Made by a program: the position numbers and the translations under genes
Source of the DNA: Phycisphaerales bacterium
Lineage (GTDB): Bacteria; Planctomycetota; Phycisphaerae; UBA1845; UTPLA1
Assembly (NCBI GenBank): GCA_020639075.1
Contig: JACKHI010000002.1
Location: 434,001 to 498,000 of the forward strand
Direction: 5' to 3'
DNA length: 64,000 nucleotides
The notes under the pieces: model-generated
Seen by the model: the letters and a program-made list of their open reading frames with translations, nothing else
Database searches by the model: none
What the model was told of the DNA's origin: nothing
Shown here: positions 17,795-27,800 of the stretch, one piece after another
Layout of the letters: each line of letters begins with the position of its first letter
How positions within the stretch are numbered: position 1 is the stretch's first letter

Positions 17795-18361
17795 CTACAT
17801 TTCCGGAGATAGTTCAGCGCTCAGCCAAGCCCGCGCCTGACGCCAAAGGCGTTTTACGGTTCGCGAGGATACGCCCTGAATCTCGGCGATTTCCTCCGTC
17901 GTCAGTCCTCCGAAAAACCAGAGCTCAATGATGCTCGTCATGCGCGGGTCGACTCCGCCCAGCCGCGTCATGGCCTCTTCCAGCGCGATGATGTCGACCC
18001 CTTGTTGCCCCGACGGCGTTGATATTTGATCCAGATCGAGCCGCGCGCCTTGTTGATTCCTTTTGGCGGCCGCCTTGTTGCGGGCATGGTCTTGCAGAAT
18101 CTGCCGCATGGCCCTGGCGGCGACAGCCATGAAGTGATTCCTGTCCTTCTGGTTGCCATCCGAAGCGCGCACGAGCCTGAAGTAGGCTTCATGAACGAGG
18201 GCCGTGGGCTGAAGCGTGTGATCCGCTCGCTGGCCGCGGAAATAGCTGCCCGCCAGGGCGCGCAGGTCCTCGTACACGATCGGCAGCAACTCATCACTGG
18301 CCGACGCGTCTCCAATTGCCACGCGCTGCAGGAGCATTGTTACGTTGGTCGTCTGATCCAC
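17795..18361 (-). CDS. ECF RNA polymerase sigma factor
   Basis: 188-aa ECF sigma factor of the group often found in planctomycetes beside Ser/Thr kinases. Region 2 is seen in ELLPIVYEDLRALAGSYFRG and QPTALVHEAYFRLV, and region 4 in RMTSIIELWFFGGLTTEEIA followed by SSRTVKRLWRQARAWLSAEL (HTH). The start codon is GTG at 18361 with AGGTGA a few bases upstream. No anti-sigma factor gene is adjacent; the kinase directly downstream is the likely regulator. The divergent giant secreted-protein gene starts 518 bases away and is a plausible target, although no promoter match can be shown. Confidence 0.92.
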   Translation of the reverse strand: MDQTTNVTMLLQRVAIGDASASDELLPIVYEDLRALAGSYFRGQRADHTLQPTALVHEAYFRLVRASDGNQKDRNHFMAVAARAMRQILQDHARNKAAAKRNQQGARLDLDQISTPSGQQGVDIIALEEAMTRLGGVDPRMTSIIELWFFGGLTTEEIAEIQGVSSRTVKRLWRQARAWLSAELSPEM

Positions 18362-18382
18362 GGGTCGTCACCTGCCAACCGG

Positions 18383-18416
18383 GTTTGAATAGGGATGCTA
18401 TTCTACCCGTTCAAAC
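18383..18416. promoter_or_regulatory. Inverted repeat upstream of ECF sigma gene (candidate operator)
   Basis: GTTTGAA (18383-18389) and TTCAAAC (18410-18416) form a perfect 7-bp dyad around a 20-base spacer, which itself holds the alternative pairing GAATAG/CTATTC. It lies 22-55 bases upstream of the sigma factor start. It could be an operator or an mRNA-leader structure. Confidence 0.3.
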
Positions 18417-18446
18417 GCCGCGCCACTGCATATGTCCTTATATCCG

Positions 18447-18474
18447 AAAAAAGGAACCCCAGATGTCCCTGGGG
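18447..18474 (-). terminator. Terminator-like hairpin on the minus strand, upstream of the sigma gene
   Basis: Read on the minus strand, CCCCAG ... CTGGGG (6-bp stem, 6-base loop) is followed by TTCC and a run of six T. This is the layout of an intrinsic terminator, although the stem is short. Because it sits ~85 bases upstream of the sigma factor start, it would either block read-through into that operon or act as a leader attenuator. Confidence 0.35.
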
Positions 18475-18879
18475 CCGACCATTATTGCCGTGCAGGGCGT
18501 CAGAAACATCGGCTTGGCGGCGATCGGTACGGACGGATCGTCCGTTGGGGCGCGAGCAGAGAGGCAATGGTCATCGGCGGCCGAAGGGACATTTGTCACG
18601 ACTTTCGGCGTCATTCTGTGCAATGCCTGGCGTGTTGGTGACGACCATCCATTCGTGCCGCAGTTTCCACTATTGACGAGTCGTCAGCGTACGACAGACG
18701 GCTGCGCTGCCGCTCGAAATTCACCTCAGTCCGACACGGCCCCCTTTTTTTTCGACGATTCTGTCCCCGTTCGCGGAATTTCTGCGTTTACGGGGCGAGG
18801 CGTTGATGCGGCCTGGGCGAAGGGACCCGGCCACGGCGCAGTAAATCTGGTTCCCCATGTTAACCGAAAGGACAACTCG

Positions 18880-21800
18880 ATGGCGCAGCGATCGCTATCC
18901 GCAACTCCCGGCTACAGGTTTCAGACGCATAACTTGGCGCTCGTGGTCTCGCGCCTGACGGCCATTCTGTTGGCAGTCGCCATCAGTCGCGCTGTGGTGC
19001 CGGCCCACGCTGATGACCTCATCATTGGCACGGAGCAAACCCTGGGATTCACGGGTCAGGCGGTGGACTACACGATTCCATTGGTGGATCCGCCGAGCGT
19101 GATCCACTTATCCGTTCTCGGTGCGGATGGCGGTGAAGCCCTGGGCGGAACGGGAATGTGTTCCCAAGCGGGCGGACAAGGGGCGACGGTAAGAGGAACA
19201 TTTCGTGTTGGCTTTGGCCCGCAAGAGCTCCGGCCGGGCGGAACGATTCGCTTTATCGTCGGTCAGGAGGGTGGGCACGGAAGTTCGATTGAAATCAGCA
19301 CCGCCGGTGGAGGCGGAGGGGGCACCGGCGTGATGTACCGGGCCCCGGGCGTGATTTTCGACGTTTGCGGCGACGATTGGATCGTCCTCGCGGCCGCCGG
19401 TGGCGGTGGCGGCGGATATCAGTCTTGGACATTCATCGGGTGCGTGGATGGCGAAACCGGTGGCGACGCCAGGACTGACACTTGTGGCGGTCATGGATTC
19501 GGATCCAACGGTGGGAACGGTGGATGCAACGGTAATGGAGGCGGCAATGGTGGAAGCACGGGGGGCGGAGGCGCCTACGGCGCATCCAGTGAAGCAGGCG
19601 CCGGCTGCCCCGCGGGAGGCGCGGGAGGTCCTGGCGACGGAATTGGTGGCGGCGGCGGCTGGGGTTTCGGTGGTGGCGGCGGGGCCGATCACTATAGCGG
19701 CGGTGGCGGCGGCGGCTATTCGGGCGGCGGTGGCGGTGGTCCTGTTTCCCGGGCCGGCGGCGGCGGCGGCAGCTACGTTTCAAGTTGGGGGATCAACACT
19801 TCGAAACAAACCGGCAACGGCGGCCGATTGGACGGTCTAGTGAAGTACCTCGCAACGTACGACAGCGAGATCTGCACGAGTAACTTCGACTGCAACACGA
19901 ACGGCGTGCCGGACGACTGCGATCTGGACAGCCTCGGACGCCGAAATGACTTTGAGTCCGGCATCGGCGGATATCAACTCAACGGCAACGCCGTCGAGAG
20001 CAACGGTTCCATTCGCTTAACGTCGACGGGCCCGAGTCAATCCGGCTCGGTCATCTTCGAACCCGTCACGACCGAATCGATCAGCGAGTTTAGCGTGGAA
20101 TTCGATTTCCTTATGGGCGGCGGCACCGGCGCCAACGGAATGAGCTTCGTGTTGATCGACGCAGACGTCACCGGAAACAATCTGCTGCCCATAGAAACCG
20201 GAGTGGACCAGCCGCTGGCGGTTTCGCTCGATACCTACACGGGCACCGCGGAAGGTGGCAACCACGCGATCCTGCGCAGCTACGGAACGGAACTGGCCAG
20301 CGTTCTCGTCCCGTTCACTCTCGACAACAACCAATGGCAGCACGCGTCGATTGTGTTCGACAGCGGCGTAGTGAGCGTCGTCCTGACGAATTCGGCGCTA
20401 AGTTCATTCATCGTTATTGACAATGTTCCCGTGCCCGGCTTCACGCCGCTGCGCGCGCGGTACGGTTTTGGCGCCCGGACCGGCGCCGCGACGAACACGC
20501 ATCGGGTCGACAACGTTCGTTTCAAGGTTCCCCATCTGAACGACTGCGACGGTAACGGTGTGCCGGACAGTTGCGACAGCGACTCGGACGGAGACGGCCT
20601 GAACGACGCCTGCGACAATTGTCCAATCAACGCCAACGCCGGTCAGGCCGATGCCGACGGTGACGACGTTGGAAACGCCTGCGACAACTGCCCAAACGAC
20701 GCGAATCCCGACCAAGACGATTCAGACGGCGACGGCCTCGGCGACGCGTGTGACAACTGCCCGCTCGACGCAAACGCCGGACAGGCCGATGCCGACGGTG
20801 ACGGCGTTGGAAACGCCTGCGACAACTGCCGAAATACCGCAAACTCAAACCAGGACGACTCGGACGGCGATGGCGTTGGCGACGTGTGTGACAACTGCCC
20901 GCTCGACGCAAACGCAGATCAGGCCGATGCAGACGGTGACGGCGTTGGCGACGCCTGTGATGCCTGTCCCGGCTCGAATGATTCGCTCGACGCCGACGGC
21001 GACTCGGTTCCGGACGACTGCGACAACTGCCCAAACGAACCCAACGTTTGGAACGTCACGCAGGACGCCTATTTCCCAACGATTCAAAGAGCCATCGATT
21101 TAGCCGGGCCGGGCGATGTTATCGAGCTCGGCGCTTGTACGTTCAACGAGGCCGGAATCCAGTTCGCGAGTCGCGACATCACGATCCGCGGTCAAGGTCG
21201 GGACCTGACGATCATCGACGCCAATTACGGGGGTCGGATCTTCGAGATGCTGAGCGGTAACGCGAGAATCATCGAGGACATGACGCTGCGCCGCGCCGTT
21301 CCCGTGGGCAACGACGGCGGTGCCATGTTTATTCTCGGCGGCGACGTGGTATTGCGACGGGTTGACATTCGCGACTGCGACGGAACCGGATTTGCCGTCA
21401 ACGCGATCCACACTGCATTCGGAACACTCCTGGTTGATCAGTGCCGATTTGTCGACAATTTCGGTGGCAACGGTGCAAGTACGATCGGTGGAGGGGGGCA
21501 GCAGACAGTTGTTAACACGTTGTTTGCGAACAACAGCGGTAGCGCTCGGACCGTCCGTCCGCTTGAGTCGATGGTGTTGGTGAATTGCACGTTTGCTGAC
21601 AACTCGGACGGCATTGGCGTTGATGATGGCGGTTTCGGTGCAACAGTAACGATCCGAAACACGGTATTCGACGGCAGCCATGTCAACGGCAGCATCGGCG
21701 CCGGGATTACGGTGGAGAACTCGCTCTATCCGGGCGCGCCGGGGGGGATGGGAAACATCAATGGGATGCCGGAATTCGTAGACCCGGACAACGGCGATTA

Positions 21801-24501
21801 CTCGCTTTCCCTCGACTCAGTTGGTCGCGATACCGCCGACTACGACGCCTATGTTGCCGCGGGAGGCGGCGCCGAGGATGTGATCGGTAACCCACGAACT
21901 TTCGACAGCTGCTACACCGATTACGGTACCGGCGCTGTGACATATCTCGACCTTGGCGCGTTCGAGTCGCAGAGCGACGGTCCGGACTCAGATGGGGACG
22001 GCGCGCCCGACGTGTGCGACATCTGCCCGGACGGCGACGACTTCGGCGACGCCGACATGGATGGCATTCCGGACGGATGCGACGACTGTCCGAACTCGCC
22101 GAATGTTTGGAACGTGTCGCAGGACACCTACTACGCGACGATCGCCGATGCGATTGATGCCTCGAATCCGGGCGACGTGATCGAGCTCGGGGCGTGCGTG
22201 TTCTTCGAACGTGGGCTCGTGCTGAGCGACAGAAACATCACGCTCCGCGGTCAGGGCGCGGATTCGACCATCTTCGACGGCCAAGGCGCCGTCGGGTGGT
22301 TCTTGAGCATTCAGAGTGGGGACTTCAGTACGATCGAGGGCATTACATTTCGCAATGCAATCGGCGACGACGCGACGGGGCTGGCGATGCAAATTGTCCA
22401 AAACGCGCAACCCCTTATTCGTCGCTGTCGATTCCAGAATCATGACGCGGGAGCCTCAACCCATGGCGCCGTCTATCTGGCCGGTACATCGAATTGCAGT
22501 TTCAACGAATGCGAGTTCAGGGATAATGTCTCAGACGGCCTTTCATCCGCCATCGGCCTGAGTGGTCCGAACGCAGTCGTCGTGTTTGCCAATTCGCTCT
22601 TCCGTGGGAATTCCGGAACCGCGAATACTGCGTCTTGTAGCGCTGGGGCGATGTTTTTCGTGAATTGCACCTTTGCAGATTCGCTGAATAATCGAGTGCT
22701 GCAGGAAAGCGACGGCGGTGAGATTGGGATTTGGAATTGCGTGTTCGACGCGTCGTCGATGATCGATCCGAACGTGACCGCCGAGAAGTGCCTGTTTCCC
22801 GGCGCGACGGGCGACAACATCGACGGCGAACCGGCGTTTGTCGACGCCGCCAACGGCAACTACTCACTTACGCCCGGCTCGCTCGGCATCGACGCCGCCG
22901 ACTACGACACATACCTCGGCTATACCGAAGCCGATGACAGCGGCGCCGTCCATGACCTGAACGGCAACCCGCGAACCTTCGACAGTTGCATCGACGATAC
23001 CGGCATTGGCGCCGTGACGTATCTCGACCTCGGTGCGTTTGAGTTGCAAAGCGACGGCCCCGACTCAGATGGAGACGGCGTTCCGGACGCGTGTGATCTC
23101 TGCCAGGGCGACGACGCCACGGGCGATGCGGATGGCGATGGCGTATGCGACGACCTGGACATCTGCGATGGATTCGATGACGCGGCTGACGCCGACGGCG
23201 ATTCGGTTCCCGACGGGTGCGATATCTGCCAGGGCAACGATGCCTCGGGCGACTCTGACGGCGACACGCTTTGTGATGACATCGATCCGTGTCCCGACAT
23301 GCCAAACGTGTGGAATGTGTCGCAGGACACTTATTACACGACAATCGCCGATGCGATCAACGCATCGAACCCGGGCGACGTCATCGAACTCGGACCATGC
23401 GTGTACCACGAACGAGGGCTCGTGCTGAGCGACAATAACATCACGCTTCGAGGTCAGGGCGCGGATGCGACCATCTTCGACGGTGAGGGCGCCGCCGGAA
23501 GGTTCTTTTCCATTCAATGGACGGACACCAGCACGATCGAGGACATCACGTTTCGAAACATCGTGGATCAAGGACCCGGTGATGCCCTATCGAGGGGCGC
23601 GGCGATGCGGATTCGAGAACGTGCAGCGCCAGTGATTCGTCGCTGTCGATTCCAGGACCATGTTTCGGGCGGGGCACAGCGTGGCGCCGTCTATCTGGCC
23701 GACAGTTCGTCAAGCAGGTTTTACGAATGCGAATTCCAGGGTAATTCCTCCACCAATGCTGGGGCAGCCGTCAGCCTGAGGGGATCGAACGCCACGGCGT
23801 CGTTTGTTAACTCACTCTTTCAAGGAAACTCCGGACAAGTGAACATAGTGAATTGTGAGCAGGGGACCATTGAGCTCGCGAATTGCACCTTTGCCGATAC
23901 GATCACGCCCCAAACACTGGGGCAGGCAGGTGGTGGAGAGATTTCGATCTGGAACTGCGTGTTCGACGCGTCGTCGGTGATCGATCCGAACGTGACCGCC
24001 GCGTCCTGCCTGTATCCTGGCGCGACGGGTGACAACATCGACGGCGAACCGACATTCGTCGATTCGACCAACGGCGATTACGCGCTGGCCCCCGGCTCGC
24101 TCGGCATCGACGCCGGAGATTACGACACTTACATCGCACTGGGCGGCGGCGCCGAAGACCTGAACGGCAACGCGCGAACCATCGATAGCTGCATCGACGA
24201 TTCCGGCATCGGCGCCGTGACGTATTTCGACCTCGGCGCGTTCGAATTGCAGAACGACGGACCTGACAGCGACAACGACGGAACGCCCGACATCTGCGAA
24301 GTTGGCTGTTCGGGCGGTCCGATCGGCGACGCCAATCTCGACAGCATCGTGGACATCAGCGATGTTCAAGCGTTCGCGGCGATCCTGTTGAATCCTGACG
24401 CCGCGACGCCCGCCGCGCTTTGTGCCGCGGACGCCAATGTTGACGGCAACGTCAACGGTCTGGACGTGCAGGCGTTCATGTCGCTGCTGCTCACACCTTA
24501 G
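18880..24501 (+). CDS. Giant secreted protein: glycine-rich, lectin-like, thrombospondin-3, triple beta-helix, dockerin-like end
   Basis: 1873 aa from ATG 18880 (GAAAGGA upstream; the longer open frame before it has no coding look). The signal peptide ends at AHA-44. Approximate layout: glycine-rich domain 60-300; concanavalin/L-type lectin-like domain 350-552 (VEFDFLMGGGTGANGMSFVL; RARYGFGARTG); acidic thrombospondin type 3 calcium repeats 553-722 (DADGDGVGNACDNC); three right-handed beta-helix domains at ~723-1037, 1076-1390 and 1476-1792, each opened by a TIxxAIDxxxPGDVIELG segment and separated by short TSP3 stretches; dockerin-like end 1807-1873 (GDANLDSIVDISDVQAF). It is probably a calcium-stabilised surface or extracellular glycan-binding protein. 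The second and third helices are near copies of each other and of the one in the next gene. Confidence 0.88.
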   Translation: MAQRSLSATPGYRFQTHNLALVVSRLTAILLAVAISRAVVPAHADDLIIGTEQTLGFTGQAVDYTIPLVDPPSVIHLSVLGADGGEALGGTGMCSQAGGQGATVRGTFRVGFGPQELRPGGTIRFIVGQEGGHGSSIEISTAGGGGGGTGVMYRAPGVIFDVCGDDWIVLAAAGGGGGGYQSWTFIGCVDGETGGDARTDTCGGHGFGSNGGNGGCNGNGGGNGGSTGGGGAYGASSEAGAGCPAGGAGGPGDGIGGGGGWGFGGGGGADHYSGGGGGGYSGGGGGGPVSRAGGGGGSYVSSWGINTSKQTGNGGRLDGLVKYLATYDSEICTSNFDCNTNGVPDDCDLDSLGRRNDFESGIGGYQLNGNAVESNGSIRLTSTGPSQSGSVIFEPVTTESISEFSVEFDFLMGGGTGANGMSFVLIDADVTGNNLLPIETGVDQPLAVSLDTYTGTAEGGNHAILRSYGTELASVLVPFTLDNNQWQHASIVFDSGVVSVVLTNSALSSFIVIDNVPVPGFTPLRARYGFGARTGAATNTHRVDNVRFKVPHLNDCDGNGVPDSCDSDSDGDGLNDACDNCPINANAGQADADGDDVGNACDNCPNDANPDQDDSDGDGLGDACDNCPLDANAGQADADGDGVGNACDNCRNTANSNQDDSDGDGVGDVCDNCPLDANADQADADGDGVGDACDACPGSNDSLDADGDSVPDDCDNCPNEPNVWNVTQDAYFPTIQRAIDLAGPGDVIELGACTFNEAGIQFASRDITIRGQGRDLTIIDANYGGRIFEMLSGNARIIEDMTLRRAVPVGNDGGAMFILGGDVVLRRVDIRDCDGTGFAVNAIHTAFGTLLVDQCRFVDNFGGNGASTIGGGGQQTVVNTLFANNSGSARTVRPLESMVLVNCTFADNSDGIGVDDGGFGATVTIRNTVFDGSHVNGSIGAGITVENSLYPGAPGGMGNINGMPEFVDPDNGDYSLSLDSVGRDTADYDAYVAAGGGAEDVIGNPRTFDSCYTDYGTGAVTYLDLGAFESQSDGPDSDGDGAPDVCDICPDGDDFGDADMDGIPDGCDDCPNSPNVWNVSQDTYYATIADAIDASNPGDVIELGACVFFERGLVLSDRNITLRGQGADSTIFDGQGAVGWFLSIQSGDFSTIEGITFRNAIGDDATGLAMQIVQNAQPLIRRCRFQNHDAGASTHGAVYLAGTSNCSFNECEFRDNVSDGLSSAIGLSGPNAVVVFANSLFRGNSGTANTASCSAGAMFFVNCTFADSLNNRVLQESDGGEIGIWNCVFDASSMIDPNVTAEKCLFPGATGDNIDGEPAFVDAANGNYSLTPGSLGIDAADYDTYLGYTEADDSGAVHDLNGNPRTFDSCIDDTGIGAVTYLDLGAFELQSDGPDSDGDGVPDACDLCQGDDATGDADGDGVCDDLDICDGFDDAADADGDSVPDGCDICQGNDASGDSDGDTLCDDIDPCPDMPNVWNVSQDTYYTTIADAINASNPGDVIELGPCVYHERGLVLSDNNITLRGQGADATIFDGEGAAGRFFSIQWTDTSTIEDITFRNIVDQGPGDALSRGAAMRIRERAAPVIRRCRFQDHVSGGAQRGAVYLADSSSSRFYECEFQGNSSTNAGAAVSLRGSNATASFVNSLFQGNSGQVNIVNCEQGTIELANCTFADTITPQTLGQAGGGEISIWNCVFDASSVIDPNVTAASCLYPGATGDNIDGEPTFVDSTNGDYALAPGSLGIDAGDYDTYIALGGGAEDLNGNARTIDSCIDDSGIGAVTYFDLGAFELQNDGPDSDNDGTPDICEVGCSGGPIGDANLDSIVDISDVQAFAAILLNPDAATPAALCAADANVDGNVNGLDVQAFMSLLLTP

Positions 24502-24538
24502 TCCGCCGATTCAAGGCGCAATTGACTGACACATTGTG

Positions 24539-24567
24539 CCGCCGCCCGGCAATCGTCCGGGCGGCGG
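24539..24567 (+). terminator. Strong GC hairpin after first giant gene
   Basis: A perfect 11-bp stem (CCGCCGCCCGG / CCGGGCGGCGG, 7-base loop) begins 38 bases after the stop. It lacks a T-run, but it closely resembles the complete terminator that follows the second giant gene, which suggests that it was duplicated together with the gene and has lost its T tract, or that it works as an RNA 3'-end stabiliser. Confidence 0.5.
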
Positions 24568-24719
24568 TACGTCATGGGGGACTCCGTCAAGATCTCGAGG
24601 CGGGGTGTAAGAGGGTACGGGCGGACCTCCCACGGGTCCGTCCCGTCTCTCTCTGCGCGGCAACACAGCGAAGCGACGCCTGTCTGATCAGCCCATCAAA
24701 AAAACTGCGATGAATTTGT

Positions 24720-24738
24720 CCCCGAATTGGGGCTTTTT
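24720..24738 (+). terminator. Possible intrinsic terminator before second giant gene
   Basis: CCCC-GAATT-GGGG is followed by C and five T. The stem is only 4 bp (GC only), so strength is doubtful. It would end transcription from the first giant gene about 90 bases before the next start. Confidence 0.35.
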
Positions 24739-24829
24739 GCGTTCTTGGTGTGACGTGACGGTCATTTCGACGGCCGGATGGCGGATGCGGTAGGGACAAC
24801 ATTGGCGCGTAACGAGAAGGACCATCAAT

Positions 24830-27800
24830 ATGCGAGAGATTTCGATCATTACGATTTCATTGGTGTTCGCCGCCACGGCCGTTGCCGTCGGAGATGAACT
24901 ACTTCCGGATCCTGGCGTGGTCGTATTCAGCGGAACGTCTCCGAGAGTCGGAATTCCCCAGGATTTTGATATCCCGTCGACAAACCCGCCCCTGTGGATC
25001 GACCTGACTTGCAAAGGCGGCCATGGCGGCAATGCGACGGTGCAACGCGCCGGTGATGATTGCTTTGAGGCCGGGGGAAATGGTGCGGAAGTCACGGCGA
25101 GATTTGCGGTTGGAACAGGGTCCGGCATGCTGGAGCCCGGCGGCACGCTGAGATTCATCATTGCCGGCGCGGGCGAGAGCGGAACCTCCGGAAATTTCCT
25201 TGGGGCCGGGGCATCCAGCGGCGGCGGCGGCGGCGGGACCGCCGTTTTATACCGAGGACCAACGTCCACTCTTTGGGAAACGCTTATCGTCGCCGGGGGA
25301 GGCGGCGGCGCCCATCAGGCCATGATCTTCTCCGGGTGTATATACAACAGGCCCGGAAGTCCGGGGAACATCGCACTGGATGGATGCGGCACACATGGCA
25401 ACGGCGAATCGGGAGTCGATGGTGGTTGTAATGGTGACGCCGGCAGCAACACCAACTATGGGCATGGCGGCGCCGGCGCTTTTGCGGGTGTTGACGGCAA
25501 TCCGAGTGATGGGCCGGGCCGAGGTCATCCGTCGGGCAGCAACGGAGGTGTATTCAGCGACGACGGCGGTTACGGCTATGGCGGCGGTGGCGCAGGGAAT
25601 CATGCCGGCGGCGGCGGCGGCGGATATTCGGGCGGCGACGCAGGTGAGGAGAGCCACGCAGGCGGCGGCGGCGGCAGCTTCGTGAACGATGCGTACGTGA
25701 ACATTAATGACGTCGTCGCAAGAGTCTCGGGGTCGTCGATCCGCAACGGCTTCGTTCTGTACGACTTCGGCCCACCTTCGGCGGATACCGACGGCGACGG
25801 CGTCGCGGACGCTTTCGACATTTGTCCCGGGTTTGACGATACGTTGGACTGCGACGGCAACGGGCTTCCCGATGACTGCGAGTCGGGTCATCCGGCGCGA
25901 TTCAGTGACTTCGCAACTTCCGATTCCACGTTTGTCCTTAATGGCGACGCGTTGCTATCCGATGGAAAGATCCGTCTGACAGCCAATGCACCGGGTCAGA
26001 ACGGCTCCGTCATCCTGACCCCGATTTCATCCGAACCGATCGAGGGGTTTGTCGTCGAATTCGATTACTGGATGGGCGGCGGCGTTGGCGCCGATGGCAT
26101 CAGTTTCGTGTTGATTGACGCGGACACAACGGGGGACGACATCCTTCCGGGGGAAAGCGGCGGGAATCAACCCTTGTCCGTGTCGCTTGATACCTACGAC
26201 GGCAGCGCTGCCGGAGGCAACGACGCCATTGTTCGATTTGGCGGGCAGGCCATTGCGATTATTGAAGCGCCCTTCATCCTCAATGACGGCGAATGGCAGC
26301 ATGCAAAGATCGAACTTGAATCCGGCACGCTGACGCTCGACCTGACGAATAGCCACGGCATCGTCTTCCCGAGAGTACTTGAATCATCGGTGTCGAATCT
26401 CTATATGCCGATTCGCGCCCGCTATGGTTTCGGCGCCCGCACAGGGGCGGCGACCGATGCGCACTTCGTCGACAACGTCAAGATGACATTGACGTCGCTC
26501 TCGAATGACTGCAATGGCAACGGGCTGCCGGATATTTGCGATGTCGATTCCGACAACGATGGTCATATCGACGGCTGCGACAATTGCCCTTTGGACGCGA
26601 ACGCCAATCAGGCGGATGCAGATGGCGACGGCGTCGGCGACGTGTGCGACAACTGCGTTAATAATTTCAATGGCGGCCAAGCCGACGCGGACGGTGATGG
26701 AATCGGAAACGTGTGTGACAACTGTAGAAACGTTGCCAATCCGTTTCAGGCCGACAACGATGGCGACGGCGTGGGCAACGCGTGTGACATTTGCCACGGC
26801 TTTGATGACACGCTCGACGCTGACGGCGACGGCGTGCCGGATGGTTGCGATATCTGTGAAGGTTTCGTTGACGGAGCTGATGCGGACGGGGACGGCATAC
26901 CGGATGGATGCGATGTGTGCGGAGATTTCGATGACGCAACAGATGCCGACGGAGATTCCATTCCGGACGGGTGTGACACGTGTCCCGACTCGCCGAACGT
27001 TTGGAACGCGTCGCAGGACACCTATTACGCGACGATTGCCGATGCGATTGACGCCTCGAATCCGGGCGACGTCATCGAACTCGGGGCGTGTGTGTTCTAT
27101 GGGCGTGGACTCCTGCTAGACAACAAGAATATCACGCTGCGCGGTCAGGGCATAGATGCGACCATCTTTGACGGGCAGGGCGCTGCCGGGAGATTTTTCG
27201 AGTTCAAGGGTGCGGACGCCAGCACAATCGAGGACATCACGTTCAGCAACGTGGTCGATGATAGTCCTGGTGATGCCCTGAAGGCGGGAGTGGCAATGCG
27301 GATTGGAGAGAGCTCGACGCCCCTGATTCGTCGTTGTCGATTCCAGAATCATTATTCGGGGGGGATCCAGCGCGGCGCCATTTATCTGGGCGATAGCTCG
27401 ACAAGCCGGTTCGATGCCTGCGAATTTCAGAATAACGACTCTGCCAGTCCTGCCGTCGCCGTGTACTTGATGGGAGCGAACGCAACGGGGTCGTTTCTAA
27501 ACTCACTCTTTCAAGGAAATTCTGGACCGGGGAATACAACGATGTGTGTTCAGGGGACCCTGGAGTTCACGAATTGCACGTTCGCCGATTTGATGACTGC
27601 TCATGGAGTTGGGCAGGAAAATGGCGGCGAGGTATCCGCTTGGAATTGCGTGTTCAACACGTCGTTGGTGATTGCTCCAACCGTGACCGCGGCGTCCTGT
27701 CTGTATCCTGGTGCGACGGGCGACAACATCGACGGCGAACCGACATTCGTCGACGTCGCCAACGACGACTACCGACTCGCCCCCGGCTCGCTTGGAATCG

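Larger units (their letters stand above)
18362..18879. other. Divergent intergenic region between sigma factor and giant secreted protein
   Basis: 518 bases with no convincing gene, though the frame of the downstream giant protein stays open through much of it. It contains an inverted repeat (18383-18416), a terminator-like hairpin on the minus strand (18447-18474) and an 8-T run at ~18745. A ribosome binding site GAAAGGA (18866-18872) precedes the giant gene's ATG at 18880. Confidence 0.4.
24502..24829. other. Intergenic region between the two giant paralogues
   Basis: 328 bases containing two hairpins annotated separately and the downstream gene's ribosome binding site (GAGAAGGAC, ~24815). 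No gene is apparent. Confidence 0.5.

Noticed and set aside
20540..21045. Regular short repeats that resemble a CRISPR array at first glance
   Set aside because: The repeats are in frame and encode thrombospondin type 3 calcium-binding motifs (DxDxDGxGDxCDNC); spacing and variation follow codons.
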